Shown in pieces: positions 53,119-63,697 of a stretch of 64,000 nt of DNA. A program made the position numbers and the translations under genes. Source of the DNA: Clostridium novyi NT (lineage in GTDB: Bacteria > Bacillota > Clostridia > Clostridiales > Clostridiaceae); the NCBI RefSeq assembly GCF_000014125.1, contig NC_008593.1, positions 1,488,001 to 1,552,000 of the forward strand, read 5' to 3'. Below the pieces are notes generated by a model that saw nothing but the letters and a program-made list of their open reading frames with translations, made no database searches and was not told the DNA's origin. Positions within the stretch are counted from its first letter, which is position 1, and every line of letters starts with the position of its first letter.

Positions 53119-53709
53119 TTATTTAGAATACAATTCAACTACAGCAACTTCATTTACTTCTATAGGAATTTCTTCTCTATTTGGTATTCTTATTAACTTT
53201 CCAGTAAAATTATCATAATCTTTTTCTATATAAGGTAATTCAAAAGTTCTTAGTTCTAAAAAATTATTAGAAAACATTTCATTTTTTCTATATTTATCTT
53301 TAAGTGTAACTTCTTCTCCAACTTTAACTTCATAAGATGGAATATCAACTTTACTTCCATTAACTAATATATGCCCGTGATTTACCATTTGTCTCGCTTG
53401 ACGAATAGAATTTGCAAATCCAATTCTATATACTAAATTATCTAGTCTACATTCTAACAATTTAAGTAAAGCATCACCTGTAACATCTTTAGACTTCATA
53501 GCTTTTTCAACATATCTTCTAAATTGCTTTTCCATTACCCCATAATAAGCTCTTACTTTCTGCTTTTCTAAAAGTTGAATACCGTAATCAGACATCTTTT
53601 TTCCTCTACTTTTGATTCCTTCTGCTCTCTTCATAGCTTTAGGATGCCCATAAATATTTACTCCTAATCTTCTTGATAACTTAAATCTTGGTTGTCTCAT
53701 TTTTGCCAT
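53119..53709 (-). CDS. rpsD: 30S ribosomal protein S4, Cys-free (C-minus) paralogue
   Basis: 196 aa. S4/RNA-binding domain: [17 protein letters not shown] at the N-terminus, [25 protein letters not shown] (S4 domain) near 95-120. Clostridial S4 in the main ribosomal operon usually carries a four-Cys zinc ribbon at the N-terminus; this one has none (one Cys in all, in LLECRLDNL), like B. subtilis S4. It therefore looks like the alternative, zinc-independent S4 gene. It stands alone with its own terminator, not beside rpsK or rpoA. Confidence 0.9.
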
Positions 53710-53769
53710 ATTTTATTTCCTCCTTAGTACATACATTATGCTAATATGTTTTTCATATTTAAGTAAAAT

Positions 53770-53793
53770 TATCACGTGATATATCAATCGTAA
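53770..53793. promoter_or_regulatory. palindrome and Zur-like half-site upstream of the S4 paralogue
   Basis: TATCACGTGATA (53770-53781) is a perfect 12-bp palindrome. Beside it, AATCGTAA (53786-53793) matches one arm of the Firmicute Zur box AAATCGTAATNATTACGATTT, but the second arm is lost. Regulatory meaning is uncertain. Confidence 0.35.
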
Positions 53794-53851
53794 CTTCTAA
53801 TAAAAGTGTGTAATTTAAATACTTATTTTTATTAGTATATGTACTTATTGA

Positions 53852-53885
53852 AAAATGCACTCAAAAATTTATTTGAGTGCATTTT
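53852..53885 (-). terminator. terminator after the Cache chemoreceptor
   Basis: AAAATGCACTCAAA/TTTGAGTGCATTTT stem. Confidence 0.75.
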
Positions 53886-53888
53886 AAT

Positions 53889-55658
53889 TTATATTTCAAA
53901 TTTATTTATACTTTCTTTTAAGTTTTTAGATAAACTGTTTAATTCCTCTGATAATCCTTTAGCATAATTCATTTTTTCTTTCACTTCAGATGTAGATGCG
54001 TATACTTCTTCAGATGAACTTGACATTTCTTCTACAAGTACAAGTACTGAATTCATTGAATTATTTACAGAATCTTTTTTCTTATAAGCTTCTTCTATTT
54101 TCTCAACATTCTTTCCTATTATATCTGGCATATTTTGAATAAATCTGACAACCCTACCTAAAATCTTTCTGGTTTCATTTATAGTTTTTATCTGTCCTTC
54201 TGCTACATCACTAGATTTTTCTGTACTCATAACTGACACATTAATAGCTTCTAAAAGTTCTTTTATTAAATTATTTATTTCTTGTACAGCATCTGAAGTT
54301 TCTGATGATAATTTTTTTATTTCATCTGCTACCACAGCAAATCCACGTCCTGCATCACCTGCTCTTGCAGATTCAATAGAGGCATTTAATGCTAATAAAT
54401 TTATTTGATTTGATATTTGTTCTATTGTACTAACTATTCCTACTATATTATTAGATTTTTCTAGAAGTGATTGTATATTTTCTTTAGTTTCATTAGAAAC
54501 CTTTATATTTTCTCCACTTCTTTCCTCAAGTCCAGTTAATATACTTATTATGTTTTCATTTAGTTTATTAGCACTTGATGCTTCTTTTCTTATATTTATA
54601 CTATTTTCTCTAATTACCTCAATGTCATCACCTAAAAGTTGCATACTCTCAAAGCTATTTTGCATTTCCTTAGTGGAATTACTTATAGACGATGCAATAC
54701 TCTCCATTGCCTTATTTATAGCATTAGAATTTTCAAGTGTACTGTTAGTAGAAGAATTTATAATTACTGCTTTTTCTTCTAAAGCAAAGGATATATGCTT
54801 TATTTCTAGTATCATTGATTTTATTTCTTCTAACATATTATTAAATACCTTTGCAATATACCCTATTTCGTCTTTTCTTTTTATATTAATATTGGCATTT
54901 ATATTTCCCTCTGAAACCATTTCCATAGAACTTAATATATGACCTAATGGATTTATCTTCTTATTCATTGAATACCATATGAGAATTATTGATAAAATTA
55001 TTGTAATTAAAGCTATTAAACTTATGTATGTTAAAATTTTATACACTGGCTTATAAAAAGCCTCTTCATAACAGCCTATATTTATATACCAATCCCATGG
55101 CTCAAAATAGCCCACAGCATTTACCTTAGCCCTTTCTTTAATATCATTTGGATTTTTCCATCCAAAATGTATTATTCCATCATTTTTAGGATTTTTACCT
55201 TCGTCAATTATTAATTTAACTACATTGTTTCCATTACTGTCTTGTATACTTGATATGTTTTCTCCCTCTTTAAAAGGATGCATCATTTCAAGTCCTTCAC
55301 TATTTATTGCATACATATAAGCATCTACTTTTAAATCTATATTTTTATTTATTCCTCTAGTTTTTCCATCTTTTTTTTTAGGATTTAACATCTCTTTTCT
55401 AAATATTTCTTGTGCTGCGTCTCTTGATAGTCCTCCTTGTTTAACCTCTTGCTCTAAACTGTCCATTATGATTAATCCTAGCTGGATTCTGTTTTTTAAT
55501 TCTCTTTCTCCTAAATCATATAAAGAATTTTTAGCAATTTTAAAGGATGCTGTTGCAATTATAACTACTGCTAAGACTATAAGATAAAAAAATCTTATAT
55601 ATGATTTAAAAAAACTTTTCCTTAGTTTGTTATTCTGTTTTTCCGTTTTATTAAACAT
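53889..55658 (-). CDS. methyl-accepting chemotaxis protein with Cache sensor
   Basis: 589 aa. TM1 (about 20-42) is followed by an extracytoplasmic Cache-2-like domain (to ~205) with [18 protein letters not shown] and [19 protein letters not shown], then TM2 (about 210-232), HAMP, and the signalling domain with the tip [39 protein letters not shown]. Cache sensors bind small ligands directly. ATG behind GGGGGG. Confidence 0.93.
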   Translation of the reverse strand: MFNKTEKQNNKLRKSFFKSYIRFFYLIVLAVVIIATASFKIAKNSLYDLGERELKNRIQLGLIIMDSLEQEVKQGGLSRDAAQEIFRKEMLNPKKKDGKTRGINKNIDLKVDAYMYAINSEGLEMMHPFKEGENISSIQDSNGNNVVKLIIDEGKNPKNDGIIHFGWKNPNDIKERAKVNAVGYFEPWDWYINIGCYEEAFYKPVYKILTYISLIALITIILSIILIWYSMNKKINPLGHILSSMEMVSEGNINANINIKRKDEIGYIAKVFNNMLEEIKSMILEIKHISFALEEKAVIINSSTNSTLENSNAINKAMESIASSISNSTKEMQNSFESMQLLGDDIEVIRENSINIRKEASSANKLNENIISILTGLEERSGENIKVSNETKENIQSLLEKSNNIVGIVSTIEQISNQINLLALNASIESARAGDAGRGFAVVADEIKKLSSETSDAVQEINNLIKELLEAINVSVMSTEKSSDVAEGQIKTINETRKILGRVVRFIQNMPDIIGKNVEKIEEAYKKKDSVNNSMNSVLVLVEEMSSSSEEVYASTSEVKEKMNYAKGLSEELNSLSKNLKESINKFEI

Positions 55659-55824
55659 AAAATCCCCCCATAAAATTTTAATAATTAGACTTATCTAATT
55701 ATTAAGCCCTACACAACTATACCTATATACTTTTGTTTATTATATTATTGTTATATATAATTTTCAAGAAAAATATTGTTTTATGTGTATTTTATGGAAT
55801 AATTGTTTAATAAATGTATCACAT

Positions 55825-56496
55825 TTATTTTATATTAGACATAATTTGAACTCCATTAATACTCATATTGTACATAGCAAATATATTCATTAAATCTCCA
55901 TTATGCTCTTTAGAATGAAATGTTTCTACTGAATCCATAGGAAGAAATATACTAACTTCTTCATCTTTCTTATTAAAGTAACTTTTTAAAGTCATAACAA
56001 ACTGCATTACACATATATCTGTACAATTTCCTACTACAATAAAATTATTTATATGATTATTTAAACTCATCCAACTTTTAAATTCCTCTTCTATAAATCC
56101 ATTAGTAGAATTTTTTCCTATTATCTTTATATCTTCAAATTTTTTTAATTCATCAATTAATTCACTTTCCCACGTCTCCTTTAGGCAATGAACTGGATAT
56201 TCATTAAACTCTATAGAATTCAATGAATGCTCATCATTAAAAGCTAAGATTTTAAATCCTCTTTTATAACATATGTTAGTTGTGTTAAGTACACTTGGAA
56301 TTATATTATTTATGCGAGAACTCATTAAATTTCCCTTCTTTGCAAAGCCATTTACCATATCTACAATAACAAGGGCAGTATTTTCTTTTTTTAATAGTGT
56401 AGTATCTAATTCTTCACTACTTATTATTTTATTTATCATATTTTTTAAACTTTCTATTCCACTTTCTAAAGTATCGTTTAAATTATCTATTTTCAT
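55825..56496 (-). CDS. isochorismatase-like cysteine hydrolase (nicotinamidase-type)
   Basis: 223 aa from the ATG at 56494-56496 (GGAGG upstream; an ATG five codons earlier lies in the ribosome site). The cysteine-hydrolase triad is visible: Asp in ALVIVDMVNGF, Lys in IIGKNSTNGF, Cys in VVGNCTDICVMQF. The N-terminal ~35 residues are an extra helix. Probably a nicotinamidase or related amidase; the substrate is not fixed. Confidence 0.88.
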   Translation of the reverse strand: MKIDNLNDTLESGIESLKNMINKIISSEELDTTLLKKENTALVIVDMVNGFAKKGNLMSSRINNIIPSVLNTTNICYKRGFKILAFNDEHSLNSIEFNEYPVHCLKETWESELIDELKKFEDIKIIGKNSTNGFIEEEFKSWMSLNNHINNFIVVGNCTDICVMQFVMTLKSYFNKKDEEVSIFLPMDSVETFHSKEHNGDLMNIFAMYNMSINGVQIMSNIK

Positions 56497-56580
56497 TTTT
56501 CTATCCTCCATATCCTTAAATAAAAAGTGCAGAGTAAATCCTACCCTACACCTTTATATTTTAAAATTTAAAACTAAAAT

Positions 56581-57531
56581 TTATTCAGTTTCAAAAAATT
56601 CTATAATTCTTTTTTCATACTGATCCTTGTATAAAGAATAAGTTTTTATATGCTTTGCATTATTTGTAATCCATATTTCAGCACAACCTTTATTCTTTAC
56701 ACTGTTATAAATCTTCTCAGTATTTTCATATGGAATTGCTTCATCATCTTTACTGTGTATTAAAAATAACTTTTTATTACTCATATTAGATGCTGCTTTA
56801 ATTGTATCAACATCTTCTATACTAAACCCTCTTATTTTAGGAAGTAAATACAATATTGCTTTTGTAAAATAAAAGTTAGGAAGCTTGGACCAATAAGATA
56901 AATTATCTTGTAGATAGTCTTTTAGATTTCCAAATGGACTATCTGCAACTATGGCTTTAACATCAGTAGATTCCGTTCCAGCAAGTATAGACGTTGTAGC
57001 ACCCATAGACCATCCTATTAAGTTAATCTCTTTTGATTGTTTTTTATTTTTCACAAAATCAATAGCTCCAAGCAAATCATACTTTTCAAGTCCACCAATT
57101 GTTACAACCTTACCTTCTGATTCTCCAGAAGCTCTAAAATCAAATAATAATACATTATATCCATTTTCACATAATTTTTTTGCAAGGGTTAATACTGATA
57201 TTTTATGAAGCTCTCTGTTGTTACCATATCCATGTGAAAATATAATAGTTTTTTTAGAATCAATTTGCTTATTTTGCTTCTGTGCTGGTATCCACCATCC
57301 CTTTAACAACACATCTTCATTTTTGCTTTTAAAAATAACATTTTCATAATTCATTCCATAATTCTTAGGATTATTTTTTATCTCTTCTCGTTTTGGAGAT
57401 GTTAACTTTAATCCCACATAAACAGATATACTTGTGGCAACTAAAAAAACTATAATTAAAAATATTAATGTATTCTTAATTATAGTTCTCTTTGTTATTC
57501 TGCCTATAACATCTTTTTTTAATATTTTCAT
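56581..57531 (-). CDS. membrane-anchored alpha/beta hydrolase
   Basis: 316 aa. One N-terminal transmembrane helix (about 18-40), then an alpha/beta hydrolase: oxyanion FSHGYGNNRE, nucleophile elbow LIGWSMGATTS, acid in LIHSKDDEAIPYE and His in TNNAKHIKTY. BAAT/FrsA-like, probably extracytoplasmic face unclear. Esterase, lipase or peptidase activity possible. GGAG precedes the ATG. Confidence 0.85.
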   Translation of the reverse strand: MKILKKDVIGRITKRTIIKNTLIFLIIVFLVATSISVYVGLKLTSPKREEIKNNPKNYGMNYENVIFKSKNEDVLLKGWWIPAQKQNKQIDSKKTIIFSHGYGNNRELHKISVLTLAKKLCENGYNVLLFDFRASGESEGKVVTIGGLEKYDLLGAIDFVKNKKQSKEINLIGWSMGATTSILAGTESTDVKAIVADSPFGNLKDYLQDNLSYWSKLPNFYFTKAILYLLPKIRGFSIEDVDTIKAASNMSNKKLFLIHSKDDEAIPYENTEKIYNSVKNKGCAEIWITNNAKHIKTYSLYKDQYEKRIIEFFETE

Positions 57532-57644
57532 GTAAGTGTTCTCCTTTAAATCAATTTACTATAATAAAATAAAACATAATTAAAATTATCTGTTTTATTA
57601 TAATATGATTTAAAAAAATATACAAACATTACACTATATTATCC

Positions 57645-59996
57645 TCAATTTTTTATCATTTTTTTATTTAAAATAGACAATAATATTATTGCTATAATAG
57701 CCAAAATACAAACTAAAACTATAGGAAGTATATATTTAGCATCTAAAAGTTTTATAACAAATATTTTTCTTGTATAAGGTATCATAAAGGTCAATACAAA
57801 TAATATAGCCATTGAAAAAGTCACAATTATTCTGTATAAATTTAAAGGTCTTGAAACTTTAATTAGTACAAATAAGCTTAATACACTAAATATAATTAAA
57901 GCAAGAGTACGACATTCTTCTAAAGGCAATCCTCTTCTGTAACCAAAAGAAAACATTATAAGTGTACTTATCCCTATTACCACTCCATTAGGTATTGCAA
58001 ATCCTAGTACCCTTTTTAAGAAATTATCTTTTATAATTTCTTTATTAGGAGATAAAGCTAAAAAGAATGCAGGTATACCTATTGATAATGACCCTACAAG
58101 AGTTAATTGTATTGGTATTATAGGAAATGGTACTAATAAAAACGCAACTATAATTGACAAAATTATAAAATACACTGTTTTTGATAAAAATAGCTCTGAT
58201 ACTTTTTCTAAATTATTAATTAATCTTCTTCCTTCCACTACAACATGTGGAAGTGCAGCAAAATCTGATTTCATAAGAATTAGTTGAGCAACAGCTTTAG
58301 TAGCATCAGAACCACTAGCCATAGCAATTCCACAATCAGCTTCTTTTAAAGCTAATACATCATTAACACCATCACCAGTCATAGCTACTGTATGCTTATT
58401 TTTCTTTAATGCTTTTACAATACCCTTCTTTTGATGAGGAGAAACTCTACCAAAAACAGAAACTTCCTCTACAACTTTTGATAATTCTTCTTCATCCTTT
58501 GGTAACTCTCTTGCATCTATATATTTATCCGCATTTTTAACTCCTACTTTTTTAGCTATTGCGGAAACTGTTACAGGATTATCCCCTGATATTATTTTTA
58601 AATTTACACTTTCTTTATTGAAATATCCAATGGTCTCATTTGCATTTTCTCTTATAATATCTTCCATAAATATAAGTGCTACTTTTTCTACTTTTCCTGC
58701 TAAATTTTCATCTAACACTTCTCCATTAAATTTTGCTAGCAAAAGTACTCTCATACCTTCCGTTGCAGCACTTTCAACTTGTTTTTCAATTTTTTTATAC
58801 TCTTCTTTAAGTATCATTTCCGGTGCTCCTAAAATCCACACACCTTCTCGTTTTAATTCAATAGCTGACCATTTTCTTTTAGATGAAAAGGGTATTTTAT
58901 TTATAATTTCTATTTTAGGATCAACTTTATATTTATGTAATAATGCTTTTTCAGTTTGATTTTTGCTTTTACTACTATGCACTATAGATGCTATTACTTT
59001 GTCTACTAATTCTTTATTTTCTTCTTTAAATGGAACTACATCGCTTACTTTTAAATCTCCTTTTGTTATAGTTCCAGTTTTGTCCAAACACAAAACATCT
59101 ACTCTTGCTAAAACCTCTGTTGCTGGTAATTCTTGAATCAAAGTATCCCACTTTGATAATCTTATTACTGCAACTACAAATGTGGCACTAGTTAAAAGTA
59201 CAAGTCCTTCAGGTACCATACCAACTATACCTGAAACCGATCCGATTAAAGCATCTTGCCAACTTTTTTTAACATATATTAATTGAGTATATGTAAGTAG
59301 TATTCCTATAGGAATTACAAGAACAATTATAATTCTAAATATTTTGTTTATAGCTATTTGTAATTTTGAATTTATAAGTTTAAACTTCTTAGCTTCTTCG
59401 GCAAGCTTGGCTGCATATGTATCCTTGCCTACTCCTGTTACTTTAACATAAGCTGTTCCTGATGTTACAAAACTTCCTGACAATAATTTGTCATTATTTC
59501 TTTTTAATATAGAATCAGATTCTCCAGTTATTAATGATTCGTCAACTTCTAGTTCACCATTATTTATAACAGTGCAATCTACCAATATCTGTTCCCCATC
59601 TTTAAGTAACATAACATCGTCCATAACTACTTCTTCTATATCTATTATTTCAATGATTCCACACCTTAACACTCTAACTTTTTTCTTGTTTATAACAGAC
59701 AACTTTTCTAGTATGGTCTTTGCACGTACTTCTTGAAAAATACCAATTAATGTATTTACAATTATTACTCCTGCAAAAATAGCATTTTTAGGAGAACCTG
59801 CTATAAAAACCGCTATGGCTAAAATGGCATTTAATAAATTATAACTGGTAAATAAATTTGCTCTTAATATTTGCTTAAAAGTACGAGAAGGTGCCTTAGG
59901 AATAGTATTTACTTTTCCTTCTTTAATTCTCTTTTCCACTTCGTTTTTAGTAAGTCCCATTATCTTATTTTCTTTATCATGTACATTATTTGTCAT
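57645..59996 (-). CDS. CtpE-like cation-transporting P-type ATPase
   Basis: 783 aa from the ATG at 59994-59996 (GGGTGGTG upstream; GTG four codons earlier overlaps it). TGES motif ITGESDS, ion-site region GMVPEGLVLL, phosphorylation DKTGTITKGD, hinge TGDGVNDVLALKEAD. No N-terminal metal-binding domain and no CPC motif, so it is not a heavy-metal pump. The VPEGL motif fits the CtpE subgroup; mycobacterial CtpE moves Ca2+, so Ca2+ or Mg2+ is a guess here. Confidence 0.85.
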   Translation of the reverse strand: MTNNVHDKENKIMGLTKNEVEKRIKEGKVNTIPKAPSRTFKQILRANLFTSYNLLNAILAIAVFIAGSPKNAIFAGVIIVNTLIGIFQEVRAKTILEKLSVINKKKVRVLRCGIIEIIDIEEVVMDDVMLLKDGEQILVDCTVINNGELEVDESLITGESDSILKRNNDKLLSGSFVTSGTAYVKVTGVGKDTYAAKLAEEAKKFKLINSKLQIAINKIFRIIIVLVIPIGILLTYTQLIYVKKSWQDALIGSVSGIVGMVPEGLVLLTSATFVVAVIRLSKWDTLIQELPATEVLARVDVLCLDKTGTITKGDLKVSDVVPFKEENKELVDKVIASIVHSSKSKNQTEKALLHKYKVDPKIEIINKIPFSSKRKWSAIELKREGVWILGAPEMILKEEYKKIEKQVESAATEGMRVLLLAKFNGEVLDENLAGKVEKVALIFMEDIIRENANETIGYFNKESVNLKIISGDNPVTVSAIAKKVGVKNADKYIDARELPKDEEELSKVVEEVSVFGRVSPHQKKGIVKALKKNKHTVAMTGDGVNDVLALKEADCGIAMASGSDATKAVAQLILMKSDFAALPHVVVEGRRLINNLEKVSELFLSKTVYFIILSIIVAFLLVPFPIIPIQLTLVGSLSIGIPAFFLALSPNKEIIKDNFLKRVLGFAIPNGVVIGISTLIMFSFGYRRGLPLEECRTLALIIFSVLSLFVLIKVSRPLNLYRIIVTFSMAILFVLTFMIPYTRKIFVIKLLDAKYILPIVLVCILAIIAIILLSILNKKMIKN

Positions 59997-60070
59997 ATGT
60001 TTCACCACCCATAATTTATATTATATCTTATAATTTAATATAAAAACTACATATTAGTAAATTCTTATTT

Positions 60071-60964
60071 TTAAACAACTATATTATCAAAATACTCTTT
60101 TATTTTATGTGTAAGGGCTTTTATAGCATTTGATAGTATTACATTTTTCGGTAATATATACGAAAAAGATCTTGTATAATCTTTATTAGTATCTACTATT
60201 TTCAATTCTTTATTTTTTTCAGCTATTTTTGCAATATGTTCAGATATAAATGTAACACCTAAATTATTTTTTACCGCCTCTTTAACAGCATAATTACTTC
60301 CTAAAACTATAATATCTTTAGGAGCAATCTCATTATTTTGTAAAAATATATCTAAGTATTCCCTAGTTCCTGATCCTTCTTCCCTGGTAATCCAAGTTTG
60401 GTTTTCGTAACTTTCCTTTGAAAACTTTTTATTTGCTATAGGATTATTATTGGGTACAGCGATCACCATTTTATCCTTATAAAAATTCTCATATTCAAAC
60501 TTGTCACTAGGAACAATTCCTTCTATTAGTCCTAAGTCCACTTCTAAATTTTCAACCATCTTGCATATCTCTGCTGTATTTTTAATGGTAACTTGTAATT
60601 TAAGTTCCGGATATTCTTTAGAAAATTCCCCTAAAAAAGCAGGAAGAAAATATTCACCAATAGTAAAACTAGCTCCTATTTTTAACTCTCCTTTTATGGA
60701 TTTTGTATAATCCAAAAGATCGTATTTTGTATCTTCTAACAAAGATAGTATCTGTTTTCCCCTTTTATATAGCAATTCTCCTGATTTAGTAATAACTATA
60801 TTTTTCTGTTTTATTGATCTTTGAATTAATGTAGTATTAAAATATTCTTCCAAACGTTTAATATGCAAACTAACACTTGGCTGGGATAAATTAATACTTT
60901 CTGCAGCTCTAGTAAAATTTTTGCATTCTACTACTGCAATAAATGTCTTTATCTCTTCTAGCAT
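60071..60964 (-). CDS. LysR-family transcriptional regulator
   Basis: 297 aa from the ATG at 60962-60964 (AAGGAG upstream). N-terminal winged HTH: EIKTFIAVVECKNFTRAAESINLSQPSVSLHIKRLEEYFNTTLIQRS. The C-terminal effector domain opens GELKIGASFTIGEYFLPAFLGEF, the CysL/CbbR-like subgroup. It is divergent from the YeiH gene, with which it almost certainly forms a regulator-target pair, as in the yeiE-yeiH arrangement. Confidence 0.9.
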   Translation of the reverse strand: MLEEIKTFIAVVECKNFTRAAESINLSQPSVSLHIKRLEEYFNTTLIQRSIKQKNIVITKSGELLYKRGKQILSLLEDTKYDLLDYTKSIKGELKIGASFTIGEYFLPAFLGEFSKEYPELKLQVTIKNTAEICKMVENLEVDLGLIEGIVPSDKFEYENFYKDKMVIAVPNNNPIANKKFSKESYENQTWITREEGSGTREYLDIFLQNNEIAPKDIIVLGSNYAVKEAVKNNLGVTFISEHIAKIAEKNKELKIVDTNKDYTRSFSYILPKNVILSNAIKALTHKIKEYFDNIVV

Positions 60965-61035
60965 GAACACTTCTCCTTTAATTATTAAAAATACTAATTG
61001 TTACTATTAATAATACATATTTTACTTATGATTTT

Positions 61036-61051
61036 AAAGTATTTATACTTA
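61036..61051. promoter_or_regulatory. candidate LysR operator
   Basis: AAGTATTTATACTT is a 14-bp dyad in the divergent lysR/yeiH intergenic region, of the size bound by LysR proteins. Confidence 0.45.
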
Positions 61052-61096
61052 AATCTGCAAGTAATTTTTAACTAACTTGAAAGAGAGTGTGATAAT

Positions 61097-62101
61097 ATGA
61101 ATTTAAATTTAAATAAGATTTTAGATACTATACCTGGACTTATAGTATGTATTATCATTGCTTATATTGGTAAATATTTAGGATTGCTTGTACCTACTAT
61201 CGGTGGTGCAACTCTTTCAATATTTATTGGTATGTTATTTGGCAATACCCTTGGAAATAAAAAAATATATACCAAAGGTTCTAAATTTGCCGAAAGTAAC
61301 CTTCTGTCATACTCAATAGTTTTACTTGGAGGAACATTAAGTGCTAAAACCATATTAGCACTTGGAGTATCTGGAGTAGGATTTATTGTAATTCAAATGT
61401 CACTAACTATAATAGCTGCTTTATTAATAGGTAAAAAACTTGGATTTTCTGATAATTTTAGATTTTTAATGGCTAGTGGAAATGCTGTTTGTGGTTCTTC
61501 TGCTATAGCATCAACAGCTCCAGTAATAAAGGCAAGTGATGATGATAAAGTAATTACTATTACAATTGTTAATCTTACTGGTACTATATTAATGATTCTA
61601 CTACCAATAATTGCAAAAGTATTTTTTCATTCAGAAATTCTTAAAACTTCTGCTTTAATTGGAGGAACTCTTCAATCGGTAGGTCAAGTTGTTGCTAGTG
61701 GTAGCATGGTAAATGAAAATGTAAAAGATTTATCTACTATATTTAAAATAGTACGTATTATTTTCTTAGTTTTTGTAGTATTAATTCTTGGAAACTTAAA
61801 GAAAAAATCCTTACAACATTCACAAAATTCTTCTTCAAAATCAAAAATAAAAATTCCGTGGTATGTTATAGGATTTTTTATAATGTGTACTTTATTTACT
61901 TTAAATATTATCTCTCCTAAACTATCTAGTACACTAAAAAGTATAAGTAACTCTTTTGAAATAATAGCCCTTGCAGGTATAGGTATGAGCGTTAAATTTA
62001 AGGAACTTATTGCTCAAGGAATTAAAGCTTCTATTTATGGATTAAGTATAGCCCTAGTACAAATATTATCAGCCCTTCCCCTTATATCAATACTCCTTTA
62101 A
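61097..62101 (+). CDS. YeiH/UPF0324-family transporter (putative sulfate exporter family)
   Basis: 334 aa with ten or so transmembrane helices. Signature GNAVCGSSAIASTAPVIKASDDD and TLQSVGQVVASGSMV, plus the C-terminal AGIGMSVKF. The family (PSE, YeiH) is annotated as putative sulfate exporter; the true substrate is not settled. Divergent from the LysR gene. AGAGAG precedes the ATG. Confidence 0.9.
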   Translation: MNLNLNKILDTIPGLIVCIIIAYIGKYLGLLVPTIGGATLSIFIGMLFGNTLGNKKIYTKGSKFAESNLLSYSIVLLGGTLSAKTILALGVSGVGFIVIQMSLTIIAALLIGKKLGFSDNFRFLMASGNAVCGSSAIASTAPVIKASDDDKVITITIVNLTGTILMILLPIIAKVFFHSEILKTSALIGGTLQSVGQVVASGSMVNENVKDLSTIFKIVRIIFLVFVVLILGNLKKKSLQHSQNSSSKSKIKIPWYVIGFFIMCTLFTLNIISPKLSSTLKSISNSFEIIALAGIGMSVKFKELIAQGIKASIYGLSIALVQILSALPLISILL

Positions 62102-62146
62102 TTTTAATTATCCATATATTAACTTTTACATAAATTATTTAAAAAT

Positions 62147-62178
62147 AAAAGTACCTAATGTGAATTTTAGGTACTTTT
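62147..62178. terminator. bidirectional terminator between yeiH and MATE
   Basis: AAAAGTACCTAA/TTAGGTACTTTT stem with A and T tracts. Confidence 0.8.
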
Positions 62179-62196
62179 TTATACTAAATATTAACT

Positions 62197-63570
62197 TTAC
62201 ATATCCTTAACCATATTGTGAATCCATTTATTGGAATGAAATCTTCTTAATAGTATTACAACTTTTATAATTTCTTCAACAACAGTCATAAGCACTACTA
62301 AATAAACTGGGAATTTTAATATAAATGCAGCAAAAGCAGCCAATGGTATTCCTATAAACCATAATGTAAAAGCTTGAAGTAGAGAACCGTAAGTTGCATC
62401 TCCACCCCCTCTTAATATTCCAACTATTAATACATTGTTACAAACCTTAACTATTAATACTGCTGAATAAATATATAAAATATATAATGAAGATAATCTT
62501 ACTGCTTGTGATATATTAAATATAGATATTATAGGTCTTGCCATAATTGCTAATATTACTGACAAAATTATAGATATTACAAAGGTTAACTTTGATATTC
62601 TTCTAGCATAAAGTTTGCCATTATCTTCTCTATTTGCACCAATTTCATTTCCTATGACAACTACAGATGCATTAGCAAGTCCAAATGTAATTATCATAAA
62701 TAAATTCATAACGGTTGTACAAATTTGTATGGATGCTGCAGCACCAGTTCCTATTCTTCCGTAAATGGCAGCATATGTTACATTACCAAGTCCCCAACAA
62801 GCTTCATTTAGAACAATTGGAAGTGTAACTTTATAAATTGCATCTATAACTTTTTTAGATGGACTTATTAATTCCTTTATTTTAGCATTTAATACTTTAT
62901 TATTAGCATACACAGAAATTAAAATAATCAAACATTCTGTAGTTCTAGCTATAACAGTGGCAAGTGCTGCTCCTTTTACTCCCATAGCAGTAACACCTAA
63001 TTTTCCAAAAATAAATATATAGTTTAATACTCCGTTAGTAATAAGTCCTATAAAACTAGCTACCATTGGTAGTACTGTATTTTCTATACTTCTTAATGCT
63101 GCGGCATAATTAAAAGTAATAGATGAGAAAAAATAGCTTATAGCAACTATAACCAAATATTCACTACCTATTTTTATAACTCTAGGATCTTTATTGAATA
63201 AAGACATTATTTTTTCAGGAATTATAATACCTACAGACATAAATATAATTGATATAATTCCTCCTACCATAAGTCCTATTCCTAATGCTCTTTTAATATT
63301 TTCCTTATCTCTTTTTCCCCAAAGCTGAGCTATAAATACTCCACACCCTGCTCCTATACCCATTGCAATAAGACTATATAAAAAGTAATACTGATTTGCT
63401 ATACCTACAGCTGCAAGTTCAACTTCTCCTACTTTACCAATCATAAGCGTATCTAACATATTTAAAGATGATGCTATAAGATTTTGTATAACAATAGGTA
63501 TAGTTATTAAAAAAAGTCTCTTGTAAAATGCTTTATCTTTTACAAATTCATCAAAAAAACCTATTTTCAC
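62197..63570 (-). CDS. MATE-family efflux transporter
   Basis: 457 aa, twelve transmembrane helices. It has LFLITIPIVIQNLIASSLNMLDTLMIGKVGEVELAAVGIANQYYF and the second-half repeat TLPIVLNEACWGLGNVTYAAIYGRIG. It is a different subgroup (NorM/DinF-like with longer N-end) from the 21-kb copy. GTG start (63568-63570) behind AGGAAAGGGG. Its leader contains a promoter and a terminator-like hairpin, so it may be attenuated. Confidence 0.9.
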   Translation of the reverse strand: MKIGFFDEFVKDKAFYKRLFLITIPIVIQNLIASSLNMLDTLMIGKVGEVELAAVGIANQYYFLYSLIAMGIGAGCGVFIAQLWGKRDKENIKRALGIGLMVGGIISIIFMSVGIIIPEKIMSLFNKDPRVIKIGSEYLVIVAISYFFSSITFNYAAALRSIENTVLPMVASFIGLITNGVLNYIFIFGKLGVTAMGVKGAALATVIARTTECLIILISVYANNKVLNAKIKELISPSKKVIDAIYKVTLPIVLNEACWGLGNVTYAAIYGRIGTGAAASIQICTTVMNLFMIITFGLANASVVVIGNEIGANREDNGKLYARRISKLTFVISIILSVILAIMARPIISIFNISQAVRLSSLYILYIYSAVLIVKVCNNVLIVGILRGGGDATYGSLLQAFTLWFIGIPLAAFAAFILKFPVYLVVLMTVVEEIIKVVILLRRFHSNKWIHNMVKDM

Positions 63571-63607
63571 AATAAAACCCCTTTCCTTTTAAACAAAAAA
63601 ATAAAAC

Positions 63608-63634
63608 CCACTTTGAGTTTTTTTGTCAAAGTGG
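63608..63634 (-). terminator. terminator-like hairpin in the MATE leader (attenuator candidate)
   Basis: CCACTTTGA/TCAAAGTGG perfect stem followed on the minus strand by a T-rich GTTTTATTTTTTTG, 38 bp before the GTG start. No promoter separates it from the gene. Confidence 0.65.
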
Positions 63635-63648
63635 ATTTCAACACTTCC

Positions 63649-63671
63649 GTAATAACAATACATTATTACGA
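63649..63671. promoter_or_regulatory. palindrome in the MATE leader
   Basis: CGTAATAA-CAATACA-TTATTACG, 8-bp perfect arms. It lies 20 to 42 nt after the predicted transcription start: either a repressor operator or the upper hairpin of a leader RNA. Confidence 0.55.
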
Positions 63672-63697
63672 ACACAATATACATTTTTATAAAAAAA

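Noticed and set aside
63608..63691. A preQ1, fluoride or guanidine riboswitch in the MATE leader
   Set aside because: None of the consensus blocks of those classes can be read in the leader, so it stays an unassigned attenuator.
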